Below are positions 45,020-56,535 of a stretch of 64,000 nucleotides of DNA, one piece after another. The notes beneath the pieces were generated by a model, which saw only the letters and a program-made list of their open reading frames with translations, was not told where the DNA came from and made no database searches. The translations under genes were made by a program, and so were the position numbers. The DNA comes from Malus domestica (lineage: Eukaryota; Streptophyta; Magnoliopsida; Rosales; Rosaceae). Position 1 is the stretch's first letter, and every line of letters begins with the position of its first letter. The stretch spans positions 36,043,001 through 36,107,000 of the forward strand of contig NC_091663.1 of the NCBI RefSeq assembly GCF_042453785.1, given 5' to 3'.

Positions 45020-45780
45020 TTAGCCTACCTTGTAGACTGTAAGTCGTAATGTCCCTCTAAATACTTCCTCTTCACTCTATCGCCCCCACTCCGATGCTCA
45101 TGGTTATTCCGTGCTCTTAATTAACCAGCATGCAAGGACAAGTACTTAGTCTTTGAATTCGAAGACAACTACATAACCGTGTTGGAAAGGGAAGCAGCTG
45201 CTGCTGCTTCGTCCTGCATTCTCAAAGACTACGGCATTCCATCCGAAAGATCTTCCGATCTGTTGGAGCCCTACGCGGATTCGCTTGGGGACAACCAAGC
45301 AGTTGATAAGGATATCGGTGACAGTCCAGTTTCAAATTTGGAAATCGGCTTCGATGGAATTATTTGGGCATAAATTATCATTCCTGACATCTTGGAGAAG
45401 CAAGCCATGAGTAGGAGAAATTTTTAGTTATGACGGGAACACAGGTAGTACACCATGTGTTTTTATGTAAGGGGTGGGAAATTTTATTTTTTAAGTTATT
45501 AACTTTTTAACACAAATATCTCATCATTTATATAACGACACATAATGTACCATCCCGTGTGACGGTCACACTGAAAAATCTCTCTCTAGGTAGAAACTAG
45601 AAAGATGATATGGTTGTGATTCGCCAGCCAATAGTTATTTATCGATTGGCTCCTGTGGCCGTAGCTCCACCGTTGCAAGGTGTTCGATTTTGTAGTTTCT
45701 TAGCTAGTGTACAATTTTGATAATTTGTATCCATAAGATGCTTCAGTTAGCATGTCAAATCATTGTTGTACTTGAATTAT
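45020..45780 (+). pseudogene. DEG2 3' gene fragment (exon 20 tail, exon 21, 3' UTR)
   Basis: Holds the end of exon 20, the last intron, the whole final exon (stop at 45,371-45,373) and the 3' UTR. The last-exon peptide differs from DEG2 by one residue (VDKDIG for VDQDIG). The intron is present, so it came by DNA duplication, not through RNA. No upstream exons and no promoter, so it is not a functional protease gene. Confidence 0.93.
45412..45590. mobile_element. MITE inserted in the duplicated DEG2 3' UTR
   Basis: DEG2 reads CCATGAGTAGAAACTAG at this place; here about 180 bp interrupts it. Ends GAGAAATTTTTAGTTATGAC and the rough complement GTCACACTGAAAAATCTCTC are inverted. Confidence 0.75.
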
Positions 45781-46360
45781 TTATTGTAACAAAAATAATG
45801 AAATGCCATTTATTATTTATTTAAATTTCATATTCAATAAAAAATAATGACTCACAGTGTTTAAATTATCAATATTTTCGTCGAAATATCCAAAAAATTA
45901 AGGATCCATATGGAAATGGGGGGTTGAAATGCAACCTTCATCTTATATTGGCAATATATAGGGAAATCAATAAATATTAATGATATTTATTGATTCACTA
46001 CAAAAAAATTGTTGGAACCCATAGCAAATTTTGAACTTTTGAATTTTGTTTTTAAAACTTTTTTTCTCTAATTTCGACTGAACCTATATATGCTCACCTC
46101 ATGATTAATATTTCTATAAATTTGCATATTGATATTTATATAGATATTTTAAATACTACTCACAACTAAAAGCAAAGAGGACAAGTAGAAAAGTGGGATT
46201 TGGAGACCTACACCCAACTTGCACCAATGTCTCATTTCAGACCAACACAACACTTTCCAACATGACATCGCCTTATTGACTCGGAATGTTAGGTAGCTAG
46301 TGTACCAAAAGTGTAGGTAACTTCTCGTGCATTTGGCCCTTGACTTCTTCTTTTAGGAAG

Positions 46361-47814
46361 TTATAGAAATGACTTGATATCGTTGCCTATGTTTTGAGCA
46401 TCCTCCTTAGATCCATATAATCCTCTTCTGGATAGTCCCACGCAATATAATCCATTCTTTCCCTTCCAATGATTAGGGAAACTTGGTTTTGGAATCCCAT
46501 CCTCTTTTAAAAGATAATCATCCCCCTGAAACAATCGTAACAAATTTTATATCACCTTAGGCGATAAAAATTAAAAATTAAAAACAAAATGGTTACCATA
46601 GGGTGTTTGAGTAGTCACCTTAAGCCACAAATTCGTCAATCTCTTAAATCCAGTACATAAAATGATTGCGTCAAATTGGTATGACTTTCCATTTTTCAGT
46701 TCCACCTGACCGCCTCTTATGCTGCCTATTTCGGCCGGCAAAACTTGAATCTCGCCGGATTTGATCTTTCGATAGGCACCAACGTCAATGGCCGGATACT
46801 TGCCGTACTTCACCTTCATATAAAAAGGACCCTCTTGTGGCCTCTCTATCCCATAGCTAGCTAGGTTTCCGTAGACCAGCTTGCTAAGCAGAACCAGCAA
46901 AGAATCAACCATGCTTAATGGAAAATGTTTCAACAAAACCAAGGCCAAGTAAACCATCCCCCTTGAGAGAAAATGGACCTGCATTTAGATATCATATAAG
47001 CTAGCTCATACAAACAAAATCGTCTTAAACAAGAAACAAATTTAAGCGGAAGTGCATTAGGTTAATCAGTCAAGGTAGTCTACATGTGCCATTCTCGTAT
47101 ACTAGAGTAGTTTAGAATATCTCCTTCAACGCCTCGTCAGAAAACATGAAAGAATTTTAAGTAAAATCAAAGCTAGACGATGTGCTTGATTACCGGGCTT
47201 CGAACGATGATTGAAGTTTTAGCACCATGGTTCGCCAAGTCTAGTGAAATCTCCATGCCGGAATTCCCAGCCCCAACAACCAAAACCTTCTTATTTTCGA
47301 ACTCCTTCCCGGATTTATATTTTGTTGAGTGAAGAACATCACCATTAAAACTACTCAAACCTTCAATCTCCGGAGTATACGGGTTAGTTGCTTCCCCAGT
47401 AGCCACCACCAAAAAGCCTCCAAAATACTCCTCCATCTCGCCGGAACCACCAATATTTTTCGCCTTCACAGTCCATTTCTTGGAGACTTGATCATATTCT
47501 GCAGACTCCACATTTCTCTTGTACATTGGACTAATACTGAAGTGGGACACATAGTCCTCTAAGTACTGGATAAACTGGTGTTTGGGCACGTAAGTGGGAC
47601 AAGAGGTTGGAAACGACATGTGAGGAAGCTCACAAAATTGTTTTTGAAGGTGGAGGTGGAGACGGTCGTAGGAGTATTTCTTCCATAGAGAGGCAAAACA
47701 GTCCTCCCTTTCTAGGATTATGTATGGGATCGCGAGCCGGCTCAGACATCCGGCCGTGGCCAGGCCGGAAGGACCAGCCCCGACGATGATCACTACCTTA
47801 TTATGTTCCTGCAT
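46361..47814 (-). CDS. YUCCA10/11-like flavin monooxygenase, copy B (381 aa)
   Basis: Exons 47814-47194, 46978-46619, 46525-46361 (621+360+165 nt, GT-AG). It keeps every family motif: [54 protein letters not shown] and [12 protein letters not shown]. Compared with copy A it has one codon more in exon 2 and two fewer in exon 3 ([11 protein letters not shown] against [13 protein letters not shown]). It shares these with copy C, so B and C are the younger pair. Frame intact, likely functional. A TATA-like site stands 55-66 bp upstream. Confidence 0.92.
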
Positions 47815-47866
47815 TTCACTGTATACTGTTTTGGCACTTTCTCGAGCTTAAGTGGGAAGAAGAGAG

Positions 47867-47880
47867 AGTACTATATAAAC
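47867..47880 (-). promoter_or_regulatory. possible TATA box of copy B
   Basis: On the minus strand GTTTATATAGTAC lies about 60 bp before the ATG at 47,814. The same place reads GTTCATATAGTAT in copy A and GTTCATATGGTAC in copy C, so the box is best preserved in B. Confidence 0.4.
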
Positions 47881-48067
47881 ACCTAGTGGTATTACACATA
47901 CAAAATATTGCAGCACAACAACTCTCAAAAATACAATTTAGAAGTTATGATACTCTCGTACTTTCTAAAGACAAACTCTAAACCACTCACATTGCTTACA
48001 AGACTACTCTCACTTCTTACTTGGTTGATTCACTTACAACAACACACCTATATTTATCATGCACTCA

Positions 48068-48225
48068 ACCGACATAAGCTATGCATAATAGCCTCACATT
48101 TTATAAGTTATGCATCATAGCCTCACATTTTATAAGCTATGCATAGTAGCCTCACATTTTATAAGTTATGCATCATAGCCTCACATTTTATAAGCGATGC
48201 ATAATAGCCTCACATTTTGCTAGCT
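48068..48225. repeat. tandem repeats upstream of YUCCA copy B
   Basis: Five or six 28-bp units (TAAGCTATGCATAATAGCCT + CACATTTTA) with small changes such as CATCATAG and CATAGTAG. Unit number and arrangement differ from copy A. Confidence 0.9.
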
Positions 48226-49015
48226 GTAGTATATTCTAAGTACAAACAAACGGACGAGGACCCTCTCCAAGTCTTCTTTGTGAGGATCCTAAGGATCAAT
48301 CCATTTAGTCATTTATCGTACATCGTATAGCCAGTTTTCGTTAAGTATTATTTGTGTTTAATTTTAAATAAGAAATTTAAAATGACTTATGGCCGCATGA
48401 TGACTGACGAACGGGTAGAACAATTTTGTTGGAAATGTAGAACAATTTTGTTCCTTTGTACCGACTAACAGGCTGATGTTGATCCTTTAACATGGTTGTG
48501 GGTTGGTTTTATATGTTTCTACTAACTAATATTAAATGAAATTAATAATCTCATTGGATTAAACTAATTAATTTTTTTGTCAAAGATTAAACTAATTAAT
48601 TGACCAACATTCCTTAAGTAACAGAAACATTGCTTCCTTTTTCAATTATTAATTTCCTTAATTAATAATCTCACGCCTGTAACATGCACGTTATTCTTTT
48701 AATTTTTCTTAGTTTTTAGTTTATTTAGTGAGAAGAAACCAGAAAACATTTTCATAAGAGAATATTTCCGTGACATGCAGTTCTTCTGGTAAAGATAACG
48801 AAGACTTCCTTGCTGAAAAATGTACGTAAAATTTTAGCTTTCACGATCAATCATCATGCTTCTTTTTATTTCATCTGAATAAAGTTGAAACCCCCCGTTT
48901 TGGTTGCAACCTTCTTTTCAAACACGTCTGATGTACAAATCAGTTTCAACACCACTTGATTACGTGATTGCTGGGTTCAAGCTCACCCGCTATGATTAGG
49001 CCCAGTCAAAGAAGG

Positions 49016-49178
49016 TGGCCACTCAATACTAAGTCTAGTGGTATTCCTCTTCATTTATAAACGAGAGGTTTTAGTTTCGATTATTGCCAAAGGTGAATTT
49101 GAACCACATTACTGTTAGCCCACTCCTCCACCGTCTAGTATAAATAATATTGCTTGTTAAAAAAAAAATAAAAAAAAA
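49016..49178 (+). repeat. tRNA-derived SINE upstream of copy B
   Basis: Box A-like AGTCTAGTGGTATTCC, box B-like GGTTTTAGTTTCGATTATTG, and an A-rich tail at 49,159-49,178. Same insertion as at 43,318-43,473. Confidence 0.75.
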
Positions 49179-49655
49179 GGTTCCTAGGTGGTATAATAGT
49201 CAGAGTTCAAATCAAAAATAAAATTTAGTTGGGCTTAACCTAAAACTTGCTTAAAAAATTGGGTGTAAACTTAATTGTCAATTTTTTTAATCGGGAATTT
49301 TTGAGAATAAAATTAAATATGCATCGATGTATATTATAAAATGAAATTTTTTGCCATGAAATTTTTGATATTCAGTTCTCTATTATTCGGTACATACTAT
49401 GCAAATTTACGCTTGTATTTTACATAAAGGCAAATAATGCACCTTTTTAAAAAGCTTTGAGTACGTTGGAAGGTACTAAAGAAAGAAGAAAAGGCTAGGA
49501 AAGTTCAGGCAAATAATGCAGCATTTTTAAAGTTTGAGTATGTTGGAAGGTACTAAAGAAAGAAGAAAACGCTAGGAAAGTTCTTGTCCTCCTTTTTGTT
49601 TACACAGGCATGCTGCGTCTGCAAGACTGTTGTGTAAATACATTCATTCCAACTT

Positions 49656-49830
49656 GATATGGTTATGATTCGTCGGCCAACAATTATTTATCAATTGGCT
49701 CCTGTCGCAGCAGCTCCGCCGTTACAAGGTGTTCGTTTTTGTAATTTCTTAGCTAATGTGACAATTTTGATAGTTTGTATCCATAAGGTGCTTCAGTTAT
49801 TTACTGTAACAAAAATAATGAAATGTCATT
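49656..49830 (+). pseudogene. DEG2 3' UTR fragment between copies B and C
   Basis: ATGGTTATGATTCGTCGGCC through TATTTACTGTAACAAAAATA matches DEG2 3' UTR 39,715-39,898 with a short inner deletion. It joins on the left to the YUCCA upstream block at ...CCAACTTGAT. Confidence 0.85.
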
Positions 49831-50079
49831 ATTATTTATTTAAAATTCACATTCAATGATGACTCACAACCAAAAACGAAAGAGGAAAAATAGAAAAGTG
49901 GGGCTTGGGGAGATATTTTCCTACACTCAATGTACGCCAACGTCTCATTTTGGACCAGAGCAACGTCGGGTGTTTTTAACTTTTCAACGTGACATCGTCT
50001 TATTGATTTGGAATGTTTGGTAGCCAAAAGTGTAGGTAAGTTCTCGTGCATTTGGCCGTTTACTTCTTCTTTTGGGACA

Positions 50080-51537
50080 TTACAGAAATGACTTGATATC
50101 ATTGGCTATGTTTTGAGCATCCTCCTTAGATCCATATAATCCTCTTCTCGATAGTCCCACGCAATATAATCCATTCTTTCCCTTCCAATGATTAGGGATG
50201 CTTGGTCGTGGAATTCCATCTTCTTTTAAAAGATAATCATCTCCCTGTCACAATAGTAACAAATTTCTATATCACCTTACGCAATAAATATTAAAAATTA
50301 AAAACGAAATAGTTACCATACAATGTTTGAGTAGTCACCTTAAGCCACAAATTCGTCGATCTCTTGAATCCGGTACAGAAAATGATTGCATCGAATGGGT
50401 ATGACTTTCCGTTTTTCAGTTCCACCTGGCCGCCTCTTATGCTGCCTATTTCGGCCGGCAAAACTTGAATCTCGCCGGATTTGATCTTTCGATAGGCACC
50501 AACGTCAATGGCCGGATACTTTCCGTACTTCCCCTTCATATAAAAAGGACCCTCTTGTGGCCTCTCTATCCCATAGCTAGCTAGGTTTCCGTAGACCAGC
50601 TTGCTAAGCAGAACCAGCAAAGAATCAATCATGCTTAATGGAAAATGTTTCAACAAAACCAAGGCCAAGTAAACCATCCCCCTTGAGAGAAAATGGACCT
50701 GCATTTAGATATCATATAAGCTATTTCATACAAATAAAATCGTCTTAAACATGAAACAAATTTAAGCGGACGTGCATTAGGTTAATTAGTCAAGGCAGTT
50801 TGCATATGCCATATTCTCGTACACTAGAGTAGTTTAGAATATCTTCTTCAACGTCTCATCGGAAAACATGAAAGAATTTTAAGTTAAAAACAAAGCTAGA
50901 TGATGTGATTGATTACCGGGCTTCGGACAATGATTGAAGTTTTAGCACTATGGTTTGCCAAATCTAGTGAAATCTCCATGCCTGAATTCCCAGCCCCAAC
51001 AACCAAAACCTTCTTATTTTCGAACTCCTTCCCGGATTTAAATTTTGTTGAGTGAAGAACATCACCATTGAAACTACTCAAACCTTCAATCTCCGGAGTA
51101 TACGGGTCGGTTGCTTCCCCGGTAGCCACCACCAAAAAGCCTCCAAAATACTCCTCCATCTCGCTGGAACCACCAATATTTTTCGCCTTCACAATCCATT
51201 TCTTGGACACTTGATCATATTCTGCAGACTCCACATTTCTCTTGTACATTGGACTAATACTGAAGTGGGACACATAGTCCTCTAAGTACTGGATAAACTG
51301 GTTTTTGGGCACGTATGTGGGGTAAGAGGTTGGAAACGACATGTGAGGAAGCTCACAAAACTGCTTTTGAAGGTGGAGGTGGAGACGATCGTAGGAGTAT
51401 TTCTTCCACAGAGAGGCAAAACAGTCCTCTCTTTCTAGGACTATGTATGGGATCGCGAGCCGGCTCAGACATCCGGCCGTGGCCAGGCCGGAGGGACCGG
51501 CCCCAACGATGATCACTAACTTATTATGTTCCTGCAT
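50080..51537 (-). CDS. YUCCA10/11-like flavin monooxygenase, copy C (381 aa)
   Basis: Exons 51537-50917, 50698-50339, 50244-50080 (621+360+165 nt). Motifs: [41 protein letters not shown] (Phe in place of Tyr, allowed in the FMO signature), [25 protein letters not shown]. The frame is open to a TAA at 50,082-50,080. Its closest relative is copy B. The region before it lost the block that carries tandem repeats and other upstream sequence in A and B, so expression may differ. Confidence 0.92.
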
Positions 51538-51599
51538 TTCAATGGTGTGTATGCAGTTTTGGTACTTTCTCGAGCTTAAGTGGGAAGAAGAGAGAGTAC

Positions 51600-52532
51600 C
51601 ATATGAACGACAATGCTACTGGTTGTGGGTTGGTTTTATATATTTCTGGTAACCAATATTAAATAAAATTAATAATCTCATTGGACCCTGCTTATGTTTT
51701 AATTATTAATTTCCTCGATCAATAATCTCACGAATGTAACATGCACATTCTTCTCCTAATTTTCTATTAGTTTTTTATTTTATTTAGTGAGGAGAAACTG
51801 TTGGCGTGAGGAGTTAGCATAAGGCTTTTTTTTTTTTTTTTTTTTGAGGGCTGTTGTTACCATAAATTGACATTTAGCGTAATTAGTGGATTGTTTTTAG
51901 GGTCATTGTTAATGTAAGTTGACATTTGATGTATGGCTCATTTAGGAAGTTTTTTTTTTAAATAAATGAGAACGTTTTTAGAGAAGATATATATATATTT
52001 TTACGGAATCTCCATGAATAAGATGAAACCTTGTTTCATGATATTTACATGAGATTCCTCTTTGAACCCGTCCTTCATAAAAATGCAAGCTAATTATGAA
52101 AAAACACTTGAAGTACTTCTATAAGAAACACCAGTTATGTACAAGACTTCTTATGTGAGAAGAATATATTATATTAGGGGCATTTAGACTTAAGGACCTA
52201 AAGAAGATTATTTTTTCATTACAACCGGGATGCTTTTATAAATCTAGTTTTAGTCCCTCACTTTAAAACTCATTATCAATCATATTAAATACCCCTGCCC
52301 ACTTTTATTATTTTCAAATTTTCTTTCTAAAATTCCTAACTTAATCATCAATTAGGCCTTAAAAATATGAATTTTTATTTCTACAAATCAAATTTAGCAA
52401 TTTAAAATGGAAGACTTTTTAAAATATTTTTCTAATGAGATGAAACTATATAAAATTTATACAGACAATCACAAAACAAAACAAATAAACTAATATGCAA
52501 ACACAATAAACAATATACATAATAAAGGTACA

Positions 52533-52572
<40 letters not shown>

Positions 52573-53290
52573 TGCATATGTATAGGTGCATATATATAGG
52601 TACACATATATACATAAGTTTATATATGTATAAGTACACAAATGTATATATAGGCATATATATATATATCGGTACATGAATATATATTTATGTACATATG
52701 CATAGGTACATATGCATAGGTACACAACTTATGTATTAATTTATATACATGCATATAGACATATATGCATTGTTACCACTTAAGCAATTTTTTACCCGTA
52801 TTGAATTCACATGCATTAAGTAAAAATCTTTTATTTATAATAGTAAAAATAAAACTAAACTAAAGTTAATAATTATTAGCTAGATTTTAGGTGATATATA
52901 ATGTCAAAGGACCAAAATCAGTATTTAATCTTACACCCAACTTCAATAAAAAATAGATCTTATTTAGGGATTATAATCTAGTTTCCTAAAGAATTAAACC
53001 CAAATTTAGTAAAAACAGAAGAACAGTGACATGCAAGTTCTAAAGATAACCAAGACATCCTCGCTGAAGTAACATGTACGTAAAATTTTGCCTTTCATGA
53101 TCAATCATCATAGTTCTTTTTATTTCATCTGAATAAAGTTGAAAGCCTCGTTTTTGATTGCTACCTTCTTGTCAAACAAGTCTGGTGTACCAGTTAGTTC
53201 AACACCACTTGATTACGTGATTGCTGGGTTCAAGATCATCCGCTATGATTAATTTCAGTCACACCCTCATCCTCATCCGCTATAATTATT
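51600..53290. other. upstream region of copy C
   Basis: Pieces of the shared YUCCA upstream block appear at 51,620-51,790 (GGTTGTGGGTTGGTTTTATA) and 53,020-53,270 (GATTACGTGATTGCTGGGTTCAAG), split by unrelated AT-rich sequence. No gene seen. Confidence 0.6.
52525..52780. repeat. (TA)n and 'ataggtacata' simple repeats
   Basis: A TA run at 52,537-52,571 continues into irregular units of TATATAGGTACATATGCATA over about 200 bp. The long minus-strand frame here is low-complexity Tyr/Ile and not a gene. Confidence 0.9.
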
Positions 53291-53879
53291 TTCAAAGTGA
53301 GACTTTTCATAGATTCTCTATCACTTAAATGTTTAATGTTAATTTTTGTGTCAATGTTATAAAACATTGTGCAAAAAATATAAAGTAGCTGAGATATCTA
53401 TGAAAAGTCTTACTTTTAAGAGAGTCTCTTTGACATTTCTCAATTAGGTTTTCCCTTTTTTTATTATTATTTAGGCCTAGTCAACGAAGCTATTTTTTAG
53501 TTTAACCCAATATTTATTATGTGCGGATTTAAACCCTAATTGTATGACTATTTTGCCAAGGGATATGTAATTACCTACATAATTATTTACCTAGGGCCAC
53601 GATGTTTATTATGATTAAGATATGGGATACTTGGGATGCGGTACCTAATCCTTAACATTCTTTGACTAAAACCTTAATGGTATTCAAAGTTTGATCAAAG
53701 TCCCTTGACTTTGTACACCTCATTATATTACAATTAATAGTTATATTTTTATAGTTTTGACATTAATTGTTTGATATTTTATGAGATTTATAATCCTATA
53801 AATTTAAAATCCCTCATTATAATACTATTAGAAATGGTTACAATACAAAAAATTCAAACATTTTGATTGAATAAATGGA

Positions 53880-54269
53880 TAAAAACTATGTAAAAAATAA
53901 GAAATAATAAATGGCAAAAGAATGTATCCATAGTGTTAAAAAAATTGGTACATTTCACATATAACAAAGTGGTACATTAATAAAGAAGAATGGGTACATT
54001 ATAAATAAATTAGGGTACAGATAAAAAATTAAAAAATTATGAGTACAAATGAATTTTTAAAAAATATAGGCGCTAAAAGAAATTAATACATGGGTACAAA
54101 ATAAAACTAAAAAGAAAATACTACAAATTTAAAAAAATGTTGCAAATTAAAAGTGGGTACAAACTCAAAATATAAATATATGATACAAAGTTTAGGCATA
54201 AAACATAAATATACCATATGTAATTTTTCTATCATGGATTAAATATACAATGTCACGTGACGGTATACA
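53880..54269. repeat. 'gggtacaaa' AT-rich repeat, left copy
   Basis: A degenerate array of GGGTACAAA/GAGTACAAAT with A-rich spacers. A diverged copy lies on the other side of the retrotransposon (62,799-62,985), sharing AAATATATGATA and TTTAG(G/C)CATAAA. Confidence 0.6.
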
Positions 54270-56520
54270 TGTCACAGCCCGTCCCGGAATTACTAATTCC
54301 GAGGACGTGAACTTACAAAAATGCCCTTAAACGGGATTAAGGTGCGTAAATGTACGACATTTGTGTTATCTAAAGTTCCTAAACTATGGTTAATTAGAAT
54401 GTTAATTAGTGTTAGGGACTAAAACTAGGTTGCAATGTTCTGTTTGGGATTTAGGTAGGGCCTCATGCCCTGATTCCCTCCCCATTTTCCGTATGCACAC
54501 TCTCTCTCTTCCTCAGACTTCATTCTCTCTCTCACCCTCTCTAACTCTCGGACAACCACCTAAACCACCTAAAATCAACACCAACGCCGGATTTAAGAAT
54601 ACCATTGCACTCCTGAGGACTTCACGATCACGTAGGTATCAGTTTAAGGTGAGTTTCATTTCGAAAACCCTAGTTTCTAAAGACACCGTGATTATGTACT
54701 GTTCATGATCTTTGAAGTGGTTGTGTTTTAGGCCAAACTAAGATCACAGCGAGTCTTAGGAAGTTCAAAGGATGCTCGGAGTGTAACGTTTGGAAGTTTT
54801 GGACGTCGGGATCGTTGAGTTCGACATTTGGCCGATTTTTGGAATTTTTGGAAGGTATGATCCCGTGATTTTTAGTGTTTAAAACCCTCCCAACGTGATT
54901 GTACATGTTAAATGCTTCAATTTGGTATAAAATTCGAGAAAAATGGACGAAAAACGAGTGAGAATAGTTAAATAGAAAAATTTCCCAGTTTTCCGGTGAC
55001 CGGAGTCCGGCGAGAGTCCATCGGAGAAGACAACGGCATATTCCGTTATTTTTAACGGAATATGCTAACGCCGTTAGTTAACTTTAACGGAAACCGTTAG
55101 TTTTTAACGGAATATACTAGGATTTGACGGAATATTCCCTAACTTCCGTTACTGTGCCGTCAGCATGCATGTCACGTGGCCGCGCGTGGGGGGCGCGTAG
55201 GTCCGTGCCACGTCAGGCGCGTGGGGGCGCGTGAGACCTCCAAAAATTATTTTAAAAATATGGGGATAATCCTGAGGTTGTGTAGGTCACAGTGGTATAT
55301 TCATATACCCAATTTGAGCAATATATGAGGAGTTATTAGCTAAGAATTAGGTTATGTGTTAAATAACGTTAATTCGGTTATTTCTCGTATAGGCGAGGCT
55401 TGTACGAACGTTGGACACGACTAAGGGAGGCTCAGGGACCTACGACACGTCGATGTATTCAGTGAGTGGGCAGTTTTGTTTTCCGTATACATATATACTT
55501 GCCGTTTTCCCAGAAATTGAAAATGCATGAAATTATGCTTTAAATGAAAATGTATAAAAGTATATGAGATATATTAGTTGAAATGCCATGCATAGAAGTA
55601 TGCGAAAAGTATATAGAATTATAAATCGAATTGCCATGCATGAAATGATATGAAAAGCATGAATTGAGATATGATGCATATGAATGAATGGTGCGGCGGA
55701 CGCACAGGTGAATATCAGGTGAGTATTTAATTACTGTTATGATGATGTTGATGTATATTGAGCTCAAATCCTGCACCATAGTTTAGTGCTTATAGTATTC
55801 ACCGCATCGCACGCTCGCCTTGGATCCAAGTAGATGCTAGTCGTACAGACCACCGGGGGTGGTTCCGACATGCCAGTCGTACAGACCGTTAGAGGGGTTC
55901 CGACTGGTAGGTGACCTTAGATTATGTGCACAGATGATTGATGAGAGAAGCACTAGAGCGTAACTTGTGTGCAGAAGGCCGTACAGGTCACAGAGGTGAC
56001 TCCGGCAGAGTGAGAGTGATAGATTTTGAGCTCTAGGTTCAACCGTACAGGGCTATTAGAGGGCCTCCGGTTGATTACTTCTTGCACCTGATATAATTAC
56101 TGTTGATGCATTCATACTTAACTGATGAATTCCGATATGGCATGGCATATTTGTACTGAAAAATGTGGAGTAATGAATTGAAGTATTGAGAATATATATG
56201 TATAATTATATTTTACATTTCTGGGAAAGTATACATGTTTTACAGAGAGGGGTTACAGCGTTTTGAGAAATGTTTGGATTTGGAAAAGATTGGTTTTACT
56301 GACCCACTCAATTTTGTTTTTCGCCCCTCCAGGTTCTTGATAGCAGAGTTTTGGTGGCCACGAGGAATCCAACGGTATTCTGACAGAATTCACAAAATTA
56401 GGTCTCACCTTTGGGTGTTTCATCTTAGAAATTGTATATTTAAAGCTTCCGTACTGTGTAAATGGTTACGTCACTCTCACGTGACGGCCAGCATGCCCTC
56501 CTTCGGGACGGGGTGTGTCA
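54270..56520 (+). repeat. left LTR
   Basis: 2,251 bp, starting TGTCACAGCCC and ending GGGTGTGTCA. It includes a GC-rich patch (55,180-55,230) and repeated CCGTACAG motifs (55,835-56,080). Confidence 0.95.
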
Positions 56521-56523
56521 GTT

Positions 56524-56535
56524 GGTATCAGAGCA
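56524..56535 (+). other. primer-binding site (tRNA-iMet)
   Basis: TGGTATCAGAGC, the usual complement of the initiator tRNA-Met 3' end, three bases after the LTR. Confidence 0.9.

Noticed and set aside
52432-52725. 97-codon Tyr/Ile-rich minus-strand frame
   Set aside because: Falls in the (TA)n and ATAGGTACATA simple-repeat tract.
54409-54708. 99-codon frame present twice (also at 60,687)
   Set aside because: It is inside both LTRs, so it recurs only because the LTRs are direct repeats; no family motif.
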